Source: Paenibacillus sp. ACRRY
Lineage (GTDB): Bacteria > Bacillota > Bacilli > Paenibacillales > Paenibacillaceae
Reading direction: 5' to 3'
DNA length: 64,000 bases
Assembly (NCBI RefSeq): GCF_022346995.1
Contig: NZ_JAKRNM010000005.1
Coordinates: 186,001-250,000 of the forward strand
Below, piece after piece: positions 51,911 to 61,595 of this stretch. The notes under the pieces were generated by a model, which saw only the letters and a program-made list of their open reading frames with translations, was not told the origin of the DNA and made no database searches. Position 1 is the first letter of the stretch. Each line of letters begins with the position of its first letter. The translations under genes were made by a program, and so were the position numbers.

Positions 51911-52813
51911 ATGAGCAAGAATGCTACCAAAAAGTCGAAGATAGGTACAGAACGAATGACGCTTCTGGATTACGTTATCTTCGCCATCTTACTTGTGCTT
52001 GCCTTGATGATTCTGATTCCGTTCTGGAATGTCATCATGATTTCGTTCGCAACACAAAAAGAATATGCCGACAATCCATTATTGATGTTTCCTAAAGAGT
52101 TCACTTTGGATTCCTATAAAGCACTGTTTGCGGACGGGACTATCCTTTCGGGGTACAAAAATACACTGATCCTGCTGGTGATTGGCTTGCCTCTCAGTAT
52201 GTTCCTGACAACAAGCATGGCGTACGGATTAAGCCGCAGCAACTTTCCGTTTAAGAAATTTATCTTTTTCTTAGTGCTGTTCACCATGATCTTCAATGGT
52301 GGTATCGTACCACTCTATCTGATCATGAAATCACTTCATCTGACGGGATCGCTATGGTCCGTTATTCTGGCGGGAAGCTTCAGTGCATTTAACATGATCC
52401 TGATGATGAACTACTTCTACACTTTGCCAGAATCGCTAATGGAATCTGCGCGACTGGATGGTGCAGGGGAGTGGAGAATACTGTTCAACGTCGTTCTTCC
52501 GCTCGCTACACCCATTATCGCTACGATCACGCTGTTCTATGGCGTGGCCTACTGGAACAGTTGGTATGATGCGATGATCTTCCTGCGAAAGGCGGATCAG
52601 TTACCACTGCAAAATGTACTTAGGACGATTATTTCTACATCACAAACCAATGCTTCCAACGCTTCCAGCGTGGATGCAACGCAAGTCAGCAATTTCTCAA
52701 TGGGGATGAAAATGGCTGCGGTATTTGTCACTATGGTGCCGATTATGTGTTTCTTCCCAATGCTGCAAAAACATTTTGCCAAAGGGGTATTAACAGGGGC
52801 TATCAAGACCTGA
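51911..52813 (+). CDS. ABC sugar transporter permease, LplC type
   Basis: 300 residues (AAAGGAGG upstream). Six helices, EAA-type loop MESARLDGAGEWRILFNVVLPLATPI, and the terminal FFPMLQKHFAKGVLTGAIK that is conserved in LplC/YtcP permeases. Forms the heteromeric channel with the preceding permease. Confidence 0.9.
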   Translation: MSKNATKKSKIGTERMTLLDYVIFAILLVLALMILIPFWNVIMISFATQKEYADNPLLMFPKEFTLDSYKALFADGTILSGYKNTLILLVIGLPLSMFLTTSMAYGLSRSNFPFKKFIFFLVLFTMIFNGGIVPLYLIMKSLHLTGSLWSVILAGSFSAFNMILMMNYFYTLPESLMESARLDGAGEWRILFNVVLPLATPIIATITLFYGVAYWNSWYDAMIFLRKADQLPLQNVLRTIISTSQTNASNASSVDATQVSNFSMGMKMAAVFVTMVPIMCFFPMLQKHFAKGVLTGAIKT

Positions 52814-52868
52814 TTATACGTATAGGATTTTGACTTGAAATTCTACTAAAAAACATGGGGGTAAAAGC

Positions 52869-54467
52869 ATGAAGACGAACAAAAAGTTGTCTGTTAGATC
52901 CATTTTTGCCATCACGCTTTGTATGTTGATGTTGGTGGTGACAGCTTGTTCCAGTAGTAGTTCGGAAGGTAGCAACGAGAAGGATGCAGAGGGAAATTAT
53001 ACAGATAACCTGACCATCTCTGTAGCTAACCTGACGGAAGTAAAAAACGGGAACATGGATAATGAGTTCCATAAATTCTGGACAGACAAATTCAATGTAA
53101 CTTGGGATTACAACTATATTGATTGGGACTCCTGGGGCGAGAAACTTCGCCTGTGGATCAACTCAGGTGATTTGCCGGATGTATCCGTATGGAACTATGT
53201 TCACGGTGATGCCTTGAACAATATTGATCAAGGACTCTTCTACAAATTCCCGGACGACTGGAAGGAACGTTGGCCGAACGTGGCAGCAGCTTACAACTTG
53301 ACAGGACTCGGAGATAAGTTGGAAGAACTGACTGGCGGAACGTATCTCTTGCCTAGACCAATTTATTATGAGAACAAGCCTGCTGATCCACTGACAAACC
53401 AAATCGGGGTAATTGCTCTCCGTAAAGACTGGGCTGAAGCGGTTGGTTTCGAGTTGAAAGATGCATATACAACATCTGAAATTAATGAATATGCTGCGCT
53501 TGTGAAAGAAAAAGATCCAGGCAAAGTAGGCAACAAACTTGTACCTCTCTCCTACAATGCAGCAGACGCTATGACAAACATGATCATGCCGAACAGTGTG
53601 CATGCCATGACGGATTCTCCGTTCTATAAAGGTGAAGATGGTCAGTTCCATTGGGGACCAGCAGATCCTGAGACGCTGACAGGACTGAAATTGATGCAAA
53701 AAGCCTATAAGGATGGATTGCTCAATCCGGAGTTCTACACATGGAAAAACAATGAAGGTCAAAACAACTTTAAAGTAACAGGTACTGCTGCAGTTACAAG
53801 TCTGGGTGGATTGGCTTCATACAGACAAGGTTTGGACACTGATATGAGAAAGAACCTGGGTGTAGATAGTGATGAGCTGGTACACACGGCAATCGTTCTT
53901 GGAGATGACGGAAAATACCGTAACTTGGAGCAAGCAAACTTCTGGTCCGCGCTGATTTTCAACCCTGAGATCAGTGACGAGAAATTTGAACGGATTATGG
54001 ACCTGATCGACTACTCCGCAACAAAAGAAGGACAGCTGCTTATTAACATGGGCTTCGAAGGAACGGACTGGAAATATGATGAAAACAACGAACTGGTTAG
54101 CTTGTTGCCAGAAGGAACAGTTCTGGAAGACAAATACCCAGCACGCTTCGAAGGTCTGTATCTTCTGGGTGACGACTTCAGTGTTGTAAACCCTGCTATT
54201 AAAAAGGATTACCGTGATAGAGCCGTAAAACTGTTCGAGGAAAAAGCAAAACTCGGTACAGAAGGCCAATCGCTCGCAACATACGACTGGGATGTCAACC
54301 TGTACGATTCCAAAGCTAAGAGTCAGGCTTCATTCGATTACCAAAACGAATATGCCAACCTGATCCTCAAAAGTGGAGATCTGGAAGCTAACTGGAAAGA
54401 ATGGGTGAACAGCAAGATGTCCCTGGTTCAACCTTACCTGGATGAACTGAACAACGAATTCAAGTAA
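52869..54467 (+). CDS. Oligosaccharide-binding lipoprotein, LplA type
   Basis: 532 residues with a lipoprotein signal peptide; lipobox VVTAC gives lipidated Cys27, followed by a Ser-rich linker. The length (over 500) and segments such as FHKFWTDKFNVTWDYNYIDWDSWGEKLRLWINSGDLPDV fit family LplA/YtcQ solute-binding proteins. It delivers the substrate to the two permeases. A GC-rich hairpin lies between this gene and the next (54526-54570). Confidence 0.88.
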   Translation: MKTNKKLSVRSIFAITLCMLMLVVTACSSSSSEGSNEKDAEGNYTDNLTISVANLTEVKNGNMDNEFHKFWTDKFNVTWDYNYIDWDSWGEKLRLWINSGDLPDVSVWNYVHGDALNNIDQGLFYKFPDDWKERWPNVAAAYNLTGLGDKLEELTGGTYLLPRPIYYENKPADPLTNQIGVIALRKDWAEAVGFELKDAYTTSEINEYAALVKEKDPGKVGNKLVPLSYNAADAMTNMIMPNSVHAMTDSPFYKGEDGQFHWGPADPETLTGLKLMQKAYKDGLLNPEFYTWKNNEGQNNFKVTGTAAVTSLGGLASYRQGLDTDMRKNLGVDSDELVHTAIVLGDDGKYRNLEQANFWSALIFNPEISDEKFERIMDLIDYSATKEGQLLINMGFEGTDWKYDENNELVSLLPEGTVLEDKYPARFEGLYLLGDDFSVVNPAIKKDYRDRAVKLFEEKAKLGTEGQSLATYDWDVNLYDSKAKSQASFDYQNEYANLILKSGDLEANWKEWVNSKMSLVQPYLDELNNEFK

Positions 54468-54525
54468 TCATTCAGTAGTTAACAAGATGGGACATGACAG
54501 GACGATTCTGTCGGCCCACCATTCT

Positions 54526-54570
54526 GAACCCGGTGCGCGGTCTCTCCCCGAACGCAGCCGGGTTCTTTAT
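54526..54570 (+). terminator. Intercistronic hairpin between binding-protein and GH3 genes
   Basis: GAACCCGG (54526-54533) pairs with CCGGGTTC (54558-54565), followed by TTTATTTC. It may be a partial terminator or mRNA stabiliser that raises the binding protein above downstream enzymes. Confidence 0.5.
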
Positions 54571-54600
54571 TTCAACAACATGCAGTGGAGGATAACAGCT

Positions 54601-56766
54601 ATGAATAATGAGCAGTTGCTTGACTTGGTCAAACAGATGACGCTGGAGGAGAAAACGGCACAGCTTCTACAATTGACCGCCAATTTTTACGAGGGAACAG
54701 AAACCCAAGGCCAGATTACCGGACCGATGGAAGAGATGGGCATTACAGAGCAATCTGTCGTTGCCAGTGGCTCCATTCTCGGCTTGTCAGGCGCACAGGC
54801 CATTATTGATGTACAGCAAGCCTATCTGAAGAAAAGCCGTCTCGGTATTCCGCTGTTGTTTATGGCGGATGTCGTGCATGGTTTTAAAACGATTTTCCCG
54901 ATTCCACTGGCGATTGGCTGTTCATGGGATACGGACTTGGCTGAGAAAAGCGCAGAGATTGCTGCCCGTGAATCAGCAGTCTCCGGTTTGCATGTGACAT
55001 TTGCGCCAATGGTGGATCTGGTTCGTGACCCGCGCTGGGGCCGGGTGATGGAGACGACAGGCGAAGATCCGTATCTCAACAGCCTGTTTTCGGCCGCTTT
55101 TGTACGTGGATATCAGGGAGACAGTTTGAAAGATGATCCGGAACGTCTCGCTGCCTGCGTCAAACATTTTGCAGCGTATGGTGCTGCTGAAGGCGGACGT
55201 GACTATAACACGGTAGATATGTCCGAGCGCAATCTGCGTGAGTATTATTTGCCAGCATACAAAGCTGCCTTGGATGCAGGCGTCGAAATGGTGATGGCTT
55301 CGTTCAATACGGTAGATGGTATCCCAGCGAGCGGTAATGAAAAGTTGATGCGTGACATTTTACGTGACGAGTGGGGCTTTGATGGTGTATTGATCTCGGA
55401 TTGGGCTTCCATCCGCGAGATGATTGCGCATGGTGCAGCTGAGGATGATCGTGAAGCGGCATACCGTGCCATTCGTGCAGGCGTGGATATCGAGATGATG
55501 ACCCCTTGTTATGTTAATCATCTGCCTGAGCTGATCCAGAGCGGTGAAGTGGAAGAGAAGCTTATCGATGAGGCAGTACTCCGCATATTGCAGCTAAAAG
55601 AAAAACTGGGATTGTTCGACAATCCACTCCGTGCCGCTGACCCGGAACGCGAACGCGAGATTGTATTCTCGAAGGAACATCGTCAAGTATCCTACGAGCT
55701 TGCAACCAAATCGGCAGTTTTACTGAAAAATGATAACAGCGCACTTCCGCTTCAGCCGGAAGCAAACATCGCATTGATCGGGCCTTTTGCCCAAAGTGAA
55801 GACATTCTCGGCTGGTGGTCTTGTGAAGGCGTGAAGGCGGATGCGGTCAAGCTGGGAACGGCACTGCAGAAGCGTCTGCAGGACGGACAGGTTCATATCG
55901 CCCAAGGAAGCGGCGTTCACACGATCACATCGGAACAAATCGCTGAAGCCATGGAAACGGCGAGCAAAGCGGACCTTATCGTTCTGGCTCTGGGTGAAGA
56001 TTCTGAAATGAGCGGTGAAGGTGGTTCGCGTACCGATATTCGTCTGCCGGCAGCTCAGCTTGAACTCATCAAACAGTTGAAGACGACAGGTAAACCGATG
56101 GCTAGCGTGATTTTTAATGGACGTCCTTTGGATCTGCATGGCGTGTTTGAAGAATCGGATGCCGTTCTTGAAGCGTGGTTCCCTGGTAGTGAAGGCGGAG
56201 CAGCAATTGCTGATGTTCTCACAGGCGCAGTGAATCCATCTGCACGTCTGACGATGTCGTTCCCGCAATCCGTAGGTCAGATCCCTGTATATTATAACCA
56301 TTTCAATACAGGACGTCCTTTGAACCCGGAGAAAACGGAAGAACGTTATGTTTCGAAGTATATGGATAGCCCGAACGATCCACTGCTTCCGTTTGGTTAT
56401 GGATTGTCATACACCACGTTTGAATATGGTGATTTGGAGGTATCCAGCCAGGAGATGACTGCCGATCAAGCGATCAGCATCCAGGTTTGTGTAACGAATA
56501 CCGGACAGCGCGCAGGTGTGGAGACCGTTCAACTATATGTGCGTGATGTAACCGGTGAGGTAGTACGTCCAATGCGTGAGCTGAAGGGCTATGTGAAACT
56601 TGCACTCGCGCCAGGCGAGAGCGGTACGGCAACATTTTCGTTAAATGAGGAACAACTTCGCTATCATCATTCCGATCTGACTTACCGCAGTGACAAAGGG
56701 ACATTCCAGATTTTTGTCGGACCCAACAGCCGCGATACCCTGGAAAGCACGTTCAAGTTGGTGTAA
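54601..56766 (+). CDS. Glycoside hydrolase family 3 beta-glucosidase
   Basis: 721 residues from ATG 54601 (TGGAGG 9 bases upstream); no signal peptide, so cytoplasmic. The nucleophile Asp267 lies in VLISDWASI. KHFAAYGAAEGGRDYNTVDMSERNL and DVVHGFKTIFPIPLA are BglX-type motifs. LGEDSEMSGEGGSRTDIRLP holds the likely acid/base Glu, and FPFGYGLSYTTFEY precedes the C-terminal fibronectin-III-like domain. It probably hydrolyses short oligoglucosides (for example sophorose) released or left by the GH94 phosphorylase. Confidence 0.92.
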   Translation: MNNEQLLDLVKQMTLEEKTAQLLQLTANFYEGTETQGQITGPMEEMGITEQSVVASGSILGLSGAQAIIDVQQAYLKKSRLGIPLLFMADVVHGFKTIFPIPLAIGCSWDTDLAEKSAEIAARESAVSGLHVTFAPMVDLVRDPRWGRVMETTGEDPYLNSLFSAAFVRGYQGDSLKDDPERLAACVKHFAAYGAAEGGRDYNTVDMSERNLREYYLPAYKAALDAGVEMVMASFNTVDGIPASGNEKLMRDILRDEWGFDGVLISDWASIREMIAHGAAEDDREAAYRAIRAGVDIEMMTPCYVNHLPELIQSGEVEEKLIDEAVLRILQLKEKLGLFDNPLRAADPEREREIVFSKEHRQVSYELATKSAVLLKNDNSALPLQPEANIALIGPFAQSEDILGWWSCEGVKADAVKLGTALQKRLQDGQVHIAQGSGVHTITSEQIAEAMETASKADLIVLALGEDSEMSGEGGSRTDIRLPAAQLELIKQLKTTGKPMASVIFNGRPLDLHGVFEESDAVLEAWFPGSEGGAAIADVLTGAVNPSARLTMSFPQSVGQIPVYYNHFNTGRPLNPEKTEERYVSKYMDSPNDPLLPFGYGLSYTTFEYGDLEVSSQEMTADQAISIQVCVTNTGQRAGVETVQLYVRDVTGEVVRPMRELKGYVKLALAPGESGTATFSLNEEQLRYHHSDLTYRSDKGTFQIFVGPNSRDTLESTFKLV

Positions 56767-56874
56767 TGAATGCATGTTGCGGTAAGCGATTGGATTTTAG
56801 AATAAAAATGCAGTGAAGCTGCACTACCTTCTTCCATTCCTGCTTGGCAGGGGAAGGAGGCAGGATAGGAGGAT

Positions 56875-59800
56875 ATGAATAGATACATGAATACGATGAC
56901 TAGATCGCAAATCAACATTCAAGCCGGCGAACTGAATTTTACCTTCTGGGAGAGCGGTGATTTGTTCCAGGCTGTAAGTGGACAGGCCATGATCAATCAA
57001 TTAATGACAAGCCCGGTGGACGGGGCCATGAATAATCTCTATTTGCGTTTTCATGACGAATCAAGTATTCGTTTTGTTCGAATGCTCGGTATCCATTCCG
57101 ACAGCCAGGTTCATCAGGATGGAGAGCGCTTGGTGTGGGCGGGAAATGCGGAAGGTGTGACTTATCAGGTTGTTTTTGCACCGACAGCTCAGGGAGTCTG
57201 GTTCTGGGATGTTACGGTTAACGGCCAGGGGGAAAAAGTGGATGTCATCTACGGCCAAGACATTGGCATAGCTGACCCAGGAGCGGTACGAAGCAATGAA
57301 GCCTATCTTTCGCAATATATCGATCATGCCGTATTTGAGGATGACAAATGGGGTTATGTCGTAGCTTCCCGGCAAAATCAGCCCCAGGGCGGGGTATTTC
57401 CTTATGTGCAGCAGGGGTCTTTAACTCGTGCTACGGGGTATTCAACCGATGGATTCCAGTTCTTTGGCTTAAGTTACAAGGAAACGAACATTCCGGAAAG
57501 CCTGCTTAAACCGTCGCTGGCAAATGAAGTATATCAATATGAATTTGCATATACTGCCCTTCAGTCAGAAACTGTGGTTTTGAATGGCGAAGCCCGCTTT
57601 GTATTCTACGGCCTTTTCCAGGCGAATCATGCGGCAGCCATCAAGCAACTGGAATACAAGGATGTGGTGGAACAAGTCTGGAACGAGTATGAAGCGAAGC
57701 GTGCTGGGAACGTTTCGCTTGCAGCTGGCTCTGCCAACGCTTTGTCTAAAGTGTCCCTGAACCCGGCTCTGGGTGAGCCGCTTCGTACTTTGGCTATGTC
57801 TGAAGACGAAGTGAATGCCCGTTTCCCGGCTTCAACAAGACATCAGGAAGAACGTGCTGATGGCGAACTGCTGGCATTTTTCACAGACACATATGAGCAT
57901 ATTGTTCTCAAGGAAAAAGAAATGCGCGTGGAGCGTCCGCACGGTCATATTCTGATGAGTGGAAACAATGTGAAACTGGGCGAGAATGTAATTACGACGA
58001 CTTCCTATATGTACGGTATTTTCAACTCACACATCGTTGTGGGCAATACGAACTTTAACAAAATGATGAGCAATGCCCGCAGTGCGCTGAATATCGCGAA
58101 ATCCTCCGGTCAGCGGATCTACGTGGAGATGGACGGAGTCTTCCATTTACTCACTATGCCGTCACTCTTCGAGATGGGCTTCAACTATGTACGCTGGTAT
58201 TACAAAACGGCTCAGGACACGCTGATTGTCACGAACTATACAACACTGGATACTCCTGAAATACGACTGCATGTGAAATCGGAAAAAGGAATGGCCTATC
58301 GCTACCTGATCACCAATCAGATCACCATGAATGTGAATGAATATGATTTGCCTGCCCGTGTTACTGAACAGAACGGTGAACTTCGCATTAAAGCGAATAT
58401 GGACAGCCTCAGCGCCAAGGAATACCCGAATCTGGAATATCGCATGTCGATGAGCGGAGCGGGAGTGAAGGTTGGCGACGAGACCCGATTGGCGAGTGGT
58501 GTGAACCCTGGAGACGGTTCTCTTTTCACTTTGCAGCTGGGAAGTACGGATGAATGGACAATGACCATTCAAGGCCTGCTTGAAGGAGAAAGTGTGGAGT
58601 TGTCCACACGCAGCTTCGAGGAGGAAGTGGATACTTATCGTGCGTTTTATGCGGAAGTCATGAACGGGTTCCATCTGTCACGTCCTGGGAAGCCGAATGC
58701 AGATGAGTTGTTCAAGGTCAATGCACTTGCATGGTGGTATACCCATAATATGTTGGTCCATTACTCCGTTCCGCATGGCTTGGAGCAATATGGTGGGGCA
58801 GCTTGGGGAACACGGGATGTATGTCAGGGGCCTGTCGAATACTTTATGGCTACACAGAAATATGAGCAGGTCCGCGATATATTGAAAATGGTGTATTCGC
58901 ACCAGTATGAGGATGACGGCAACTGGCCGCAATGGTTCATGTTTGACCGTTATTTCAAAATTCAGCAGGAAGAGAGCCATGGAGATATCATCGTATGGCC
59001 GCTTAAAGTACTGAGCGACTACCTGATTGCTACCAAGGATTACTCCATACTGGATGAAGAGGTTCCTTACACCGTTAAACATGGTTTCCATTTTAGTGAA
59101 GAGAAAGCATCGGTGCTGGAGCATGCGCAGAAAGAGCTCGAATATATCCGCAGCCACTTCCTGCACGATACATTCCTTTCCTCGTATGGTGATGGAGACT
59201 GGGATGATACACTTCAACCCGCCAATGCCCAATTGAAACAGTATATGGTCAGCAGCTGGACCGTTGCCCTTACGTACCAAACACTGAGCCAGCTATCCAG
59301 AGCACTTGTGCCTGTTAAGCCGGAATTAGCGGCAGAATTAAGCAGCATGGCTGCAGGTGTTAAAAAGGACTTCAACAAATATATGCTGGATACCGATGTT
59401 ATTCCTGGTTTCGTATATATGGAAGACCCGGAGCAAGCCAAACGGATGCTGCATCCGGATGACAGCGAGACTGGCATTCAGTACCGTCTGTTGCCGATGA
59501 CGCGCAGCATGATTGCCGAGCTTCTGGAGCCTGAACAGGCGGCGTCCCATTATCGTTTGATTAAGGAAAAATTGTTCTGCCCTGACGGTGTACGGCTTAT
59601 GAACCGTCCAGCCCAATACGATGGAGGGGTAAGCACACATTTCAAGCGTGCAGAACAAGCGTCTAACTTCGGTCGTGAAGTTGGCCTGCAATATGTTCAT
59701 GCACATATTCGCTACATTGAAGCCATGGCGAAGCTTGGCAATCCCGAGGAAGTATGGAACGGCCTTGGCATCATCAACCCTGTGGGTATTCAGCAAGTTG

Positions 59801-60258
59801 TGCCTAATGCGGATCTCCGCCAAAGCAATGCTTACTTCAGCAGTTCTGATGGTAAATTTAACAACCGCTATGATGCACAGGAGCAGTTCGATAAGCTTCG
59901 CACCGGTGATGTTCAGGTAAAAGGCGGTTGGAGAATCTATTCCAGCGGACCAGGGATTTACATGAACCAACTGATCTCGAATGCACTGGGCATTCGTCAA
60001 GAGGAAGAGGATCTCGTACTCGATCCAATCCTTCCGGCAAGTCTGGATGGCCTGCACTTTGATTTCCTATATAACGGTAAGAAAGTGACCTTTGTCTATC
60101 ATCTTAGCGGAGAAACGGTACAACGTGTGCTGTTGAACGGCAAGGAACTGGAGACGACGAGACTGCAACAGGCTTATCGTCAAGGGGGACTGCGTATTTC
60201 ACGTACAACCCTCGAACAGGGTCTGGGCGAAGGTAACGTGATTGAGATTTACAGTTAA
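56875..60258 (+). CDS. GH94-type 1,2-beta-oligoglucan phosphorylase
   Basis: 1,127 residues. AGGAGG lies only 2 bases before ATG 56875; ATGs at 56887 and 56896 are alternatives. A long N-terminal beta-rich part (to ~residue 600) is followed by an alpha/alpha-barrel with QYGGAAWGTRDVCQGPVEYFMA, HQYEDDGNWPQWF and the acid motif GDGDWDDTLQP (GDWDD, residues ~774-778), as in GH94. The length, the absence of a signal peptide and the GH3/ABC context match the Listeria 1,2-beta-oligoglucan phosphorylase rather than cellobiose phosphorylase (~800). It would release glucose 1-phosphate. Confidence 0.75.
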   Translation: MNRYMNTMTRSQINIQAGELNFTFWESGDLFQAVSGQAMINQLMTSPVDGAMNNLYLRFHDESSIRFVRMLGIHSDSQVHQDGERLVWAGNAEGVTYQVVFAPTAQGVWFWDVTVNGQGEKVDVIYGQDIGIADPGAVRSNEAYLSQYIDHAVFEDDKWGYVVASRQNQPQGGVFPYVQQGSLTRATGYSTDGFQFFGLSYKETNIPESLLKPSLANEVYQYEFAYTALQSETVVLNGEARFVFYGLFQANHAAAIKQLEYKDVVEQVWNEYEAKRAGNVSLAAGSANALSKVSLNPALGEPLRTLAMSEDEVNARFPASTRHQEERADGELLAFFTDTYEHIVLKEKEMRVERPHGHILMSGNNVKLGENVITTTSYMYGIFNSHIVVGNTNFNKMMSNARSALNIAKSSGQRIYVEMDGVFHLLTMPSLFEMGFNYVRWYYKTAQDTLIVTNYTTLDTPEIRLHVKSEKGMAYRYLITNQITMNVNEYDLPARVTEQNGELRIKANMDSLSAKEYPNLEYRMSMSGAGVKVGDETRLASGVNPGDGSLFTLQLGSTDEWTMTIQGLLEGESVELSTRSFEEEVDTYRAFYAEVMNGFHLSRPGKPNADELFKVNALAWWYTHNMLVHYSVPHGLEQYGGAAWGTRDVCQGPVEYFMATQKYEQVRDILKMVYSHQYEDDGNWPQWFMFDRYFKIQQEESHGDIIVWPLKVLSDYLIATKDYSILDEEVPYTVKHGFHFSEEKASVLEHAQKELEYIRSHFLHDTFLSSYGDGDWDDTLQPANAQLKQYMVSSWTVALTYQTLSQLSRALVPVKPELAAELSSMAAGVKKDFNKYMLDTDVIPGFVYMEDPEQAKRMLHPDDSETGIQYRLLPMTRSMIAELLEPEQAASHYRLIKEKLFCPDGVRLMNRPAQYDGGVSTHFKRAEQASNFGREVGLQYVHAHIRYIEAMAKLGNPEEVWNGLGIINPVGIQQVVPNADLRQSNAYFSSSDGKFNNRYDAQEQFDKLRTGDVQVKGGWRIYSSGPGIYMNQLISNALGIRQEEEDLVLDPILPASLDGLHFDFLYNGKKVTFVYHLSGETVQRVLLNGKELETTRLQQAYRQGGLRISRTTLEQGLGEGNVIEIYS

Positions 60259-60364
60259 ACAATGCATGCAAAACAACTCTGGGGATAAAAGCGATCGAAA
60301 GATGATTCTGTAACCAGGGTATCATCAAATAAAGGTTAATCCGTTTACCAAATATTCAAAAAGT

Positions 60365-60389
60365 CAGGTCCTCCAGCCCGGAGGGCCTG
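60365..60389 (+). repeat. Inverted repeat upstream of the lacI-type gene
   Basis: CAGGTCCTCC and GGAGGGCCTG pair around AGCCC (one T/G wobble). No T-run follows, so it is not a typical terminator; it may attenuate or protect the message. Confidence 0.45.
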
Positions 60390-60415
60390 ATGAACATAAC
60401 AGGGGAGCGAAGATT

Positions 60416-61432
60416 GTGGTCAGTATCAAGGATATCGCCAAAAAGGCGGGAGTTTCGATCTCCACCGTGTCTTATGCGCTGAATGGCAGCAATAAAGTGA
60501 CAGATGAGACCAGTTCCAAAATTTTGGCTATTGCCAAAGAGCTGAACTATGTTCCGAATGCTGCCGCAAGAACGTTGAAGAAGAGGGAATCCAAAATTCT
60601 CGGGGTATTTCTGACAGACTTTAGCGGAGATGTATACGGGGATTTACTTAGTGGCATGAAAACGGTCTGTAACGCTCAGGGTTATGACTTGATCGTCTGC
60701 AGTGGCAAGCAGTCCCACCGGATGCTTCCGGAGCGAATGATTGACGGGGCAGTTATTCTCGATCATACCTTTGCCAGCGAGGAATTGCTGCAATATGCCG
60801 ACCGGGGACATAAAATTGTCGTTCTTGACCGTGAGCTTAACCATCCGAACATCAATCAGGTACTGCTCGATAACAAGGCGGGAGCTACACTGGCGATGGA
60901 GCATCTGATTGAGCAGGGACATACGAAGATTTATGTCGTAACGGGTCCTGAAGGTTCATTTGACTCGGCACAGCGGATGAAAGCAGTACGGCAAGTGACC
61001 GAGCGGGAAGCAAATGTGGAATGGATCGAGATTGTGGGTGACTTTGAGAAAAGTGGCGGAGAGCAGGCTGCTGAGTTGATTATTCAAGAGTATACGAGAC
61101 CGGCTGCGGTATTCTGTCTCAATGACGAGATGGCCATTGGGCTGTGTAATCGCTTGGCCGAAAGTGAGCTGCAGATTGGCCGGGATATTGATGTGATCGG
61201 TTTTGACAACATTGAACTGAGCAAGTATGTTCAACCAAGGCTGGTGACCATTGATTATTCCAAAAGGAAATGGGGTTCCCTTGCAGCGGAGCAGTTAATC
61301 AAAATTATTGCCGGAGAACCGGTGGATCATGAGCGGATCTACGTTACATTGGTAGATGGCGGGTCAGTCTGCAGTCAGGTTCCACAAGAGATCCCATCAC
61401 CCATTCGACATGAGCGGGCGGTTAGTTCTTGA
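60416..61432 (+). CDS. LacI-family transcriptional regulator of the glycan operon
   Basis: 338 residues from the GTG at 60416 (AGGGGAG upstream). The N-terminal HTH and hinge are clear (VSIKDIAKKAGVSISTVSYALNGSNKVTDETSSKILAIAKELNYVPNAAARTLKKR). The periplasmic-binding-like effector domain follows (GVFLTDFSGDVYGDLLSGM, VVLDRELNHPN, DVIGFDNIELSKYVQPRLVTIDYS). As the last gene of the operon it is the obvious candidate to bind the two operators at 49959 and 50036; the inducer would be a beta-linked oligoglucoside. Confidence 0.9.
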   Translation: MVSIKDIAKKAGVSISTVSYALNGSNKVTDETSSKILAIAKELNYVPNAAARTLKKRESKILGVFLTDFSGDVYGDLLSGMKTVCNAQGYDLIVCSGKQSHRMLPERMIDGAVILDHTFASEELLQYADRGHKIVVLDRELNHPNINQVLLDNKAGATLAMEHLIEQGHTKIYVVTGPEGSFDSAQRMKAVRQVTEREANVEWIEIVGDFEKSGGEQAAELIIQEYTRPAAVFCLNDEMAIGLCNRLAESELQIGRDIDVIGFDNIELSKYVQPRLVTIDYSKRKWGSLAAEQLIKIIAGEPVDHERIYVTLVDGGSVCSQVPQEIPSPIRHERAVSS

Positions 61433-61500
61433 TGCCAATGGCTGGACATGCAAATTGTATCCTTACGAATAGCTTCAACGATGTCGGTGCTGTACCCCGA

Positions 61501-61546
61501 GAGACAAGGCTTAGAAGAATTACAGCATTCTTTTAAGCCTTGTCTC
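61501..61546 (+). terminator. Long perfect hairpin downstream of the lacI-type gene
   Basis: GAGACAAGGCTTA pairs with TAAGCCTTGTCTC, extended by GAAGAAT/ATTCTTT around a 6-base loop, giving about 20 bp. The downstream side is only moderately T-rich, so termination is probable but not certain. Confidence 0.6.
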
Positions 61547-61565
61547 TTGGTATATTAACAAAATA

Positions 61566-61590
61566 AAAAAGCCTCTCACAAGAGAGGCTT
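61566..61590 (-). terminator. Terminator of the 34-residue peptide gene
   Basis: AAGCCTCTC-TTGT-GAGAGGCTT followed by a T-run when read on the minus strand. Confidence 0.8.
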
Positions 61591-61595
61591 GGCCA

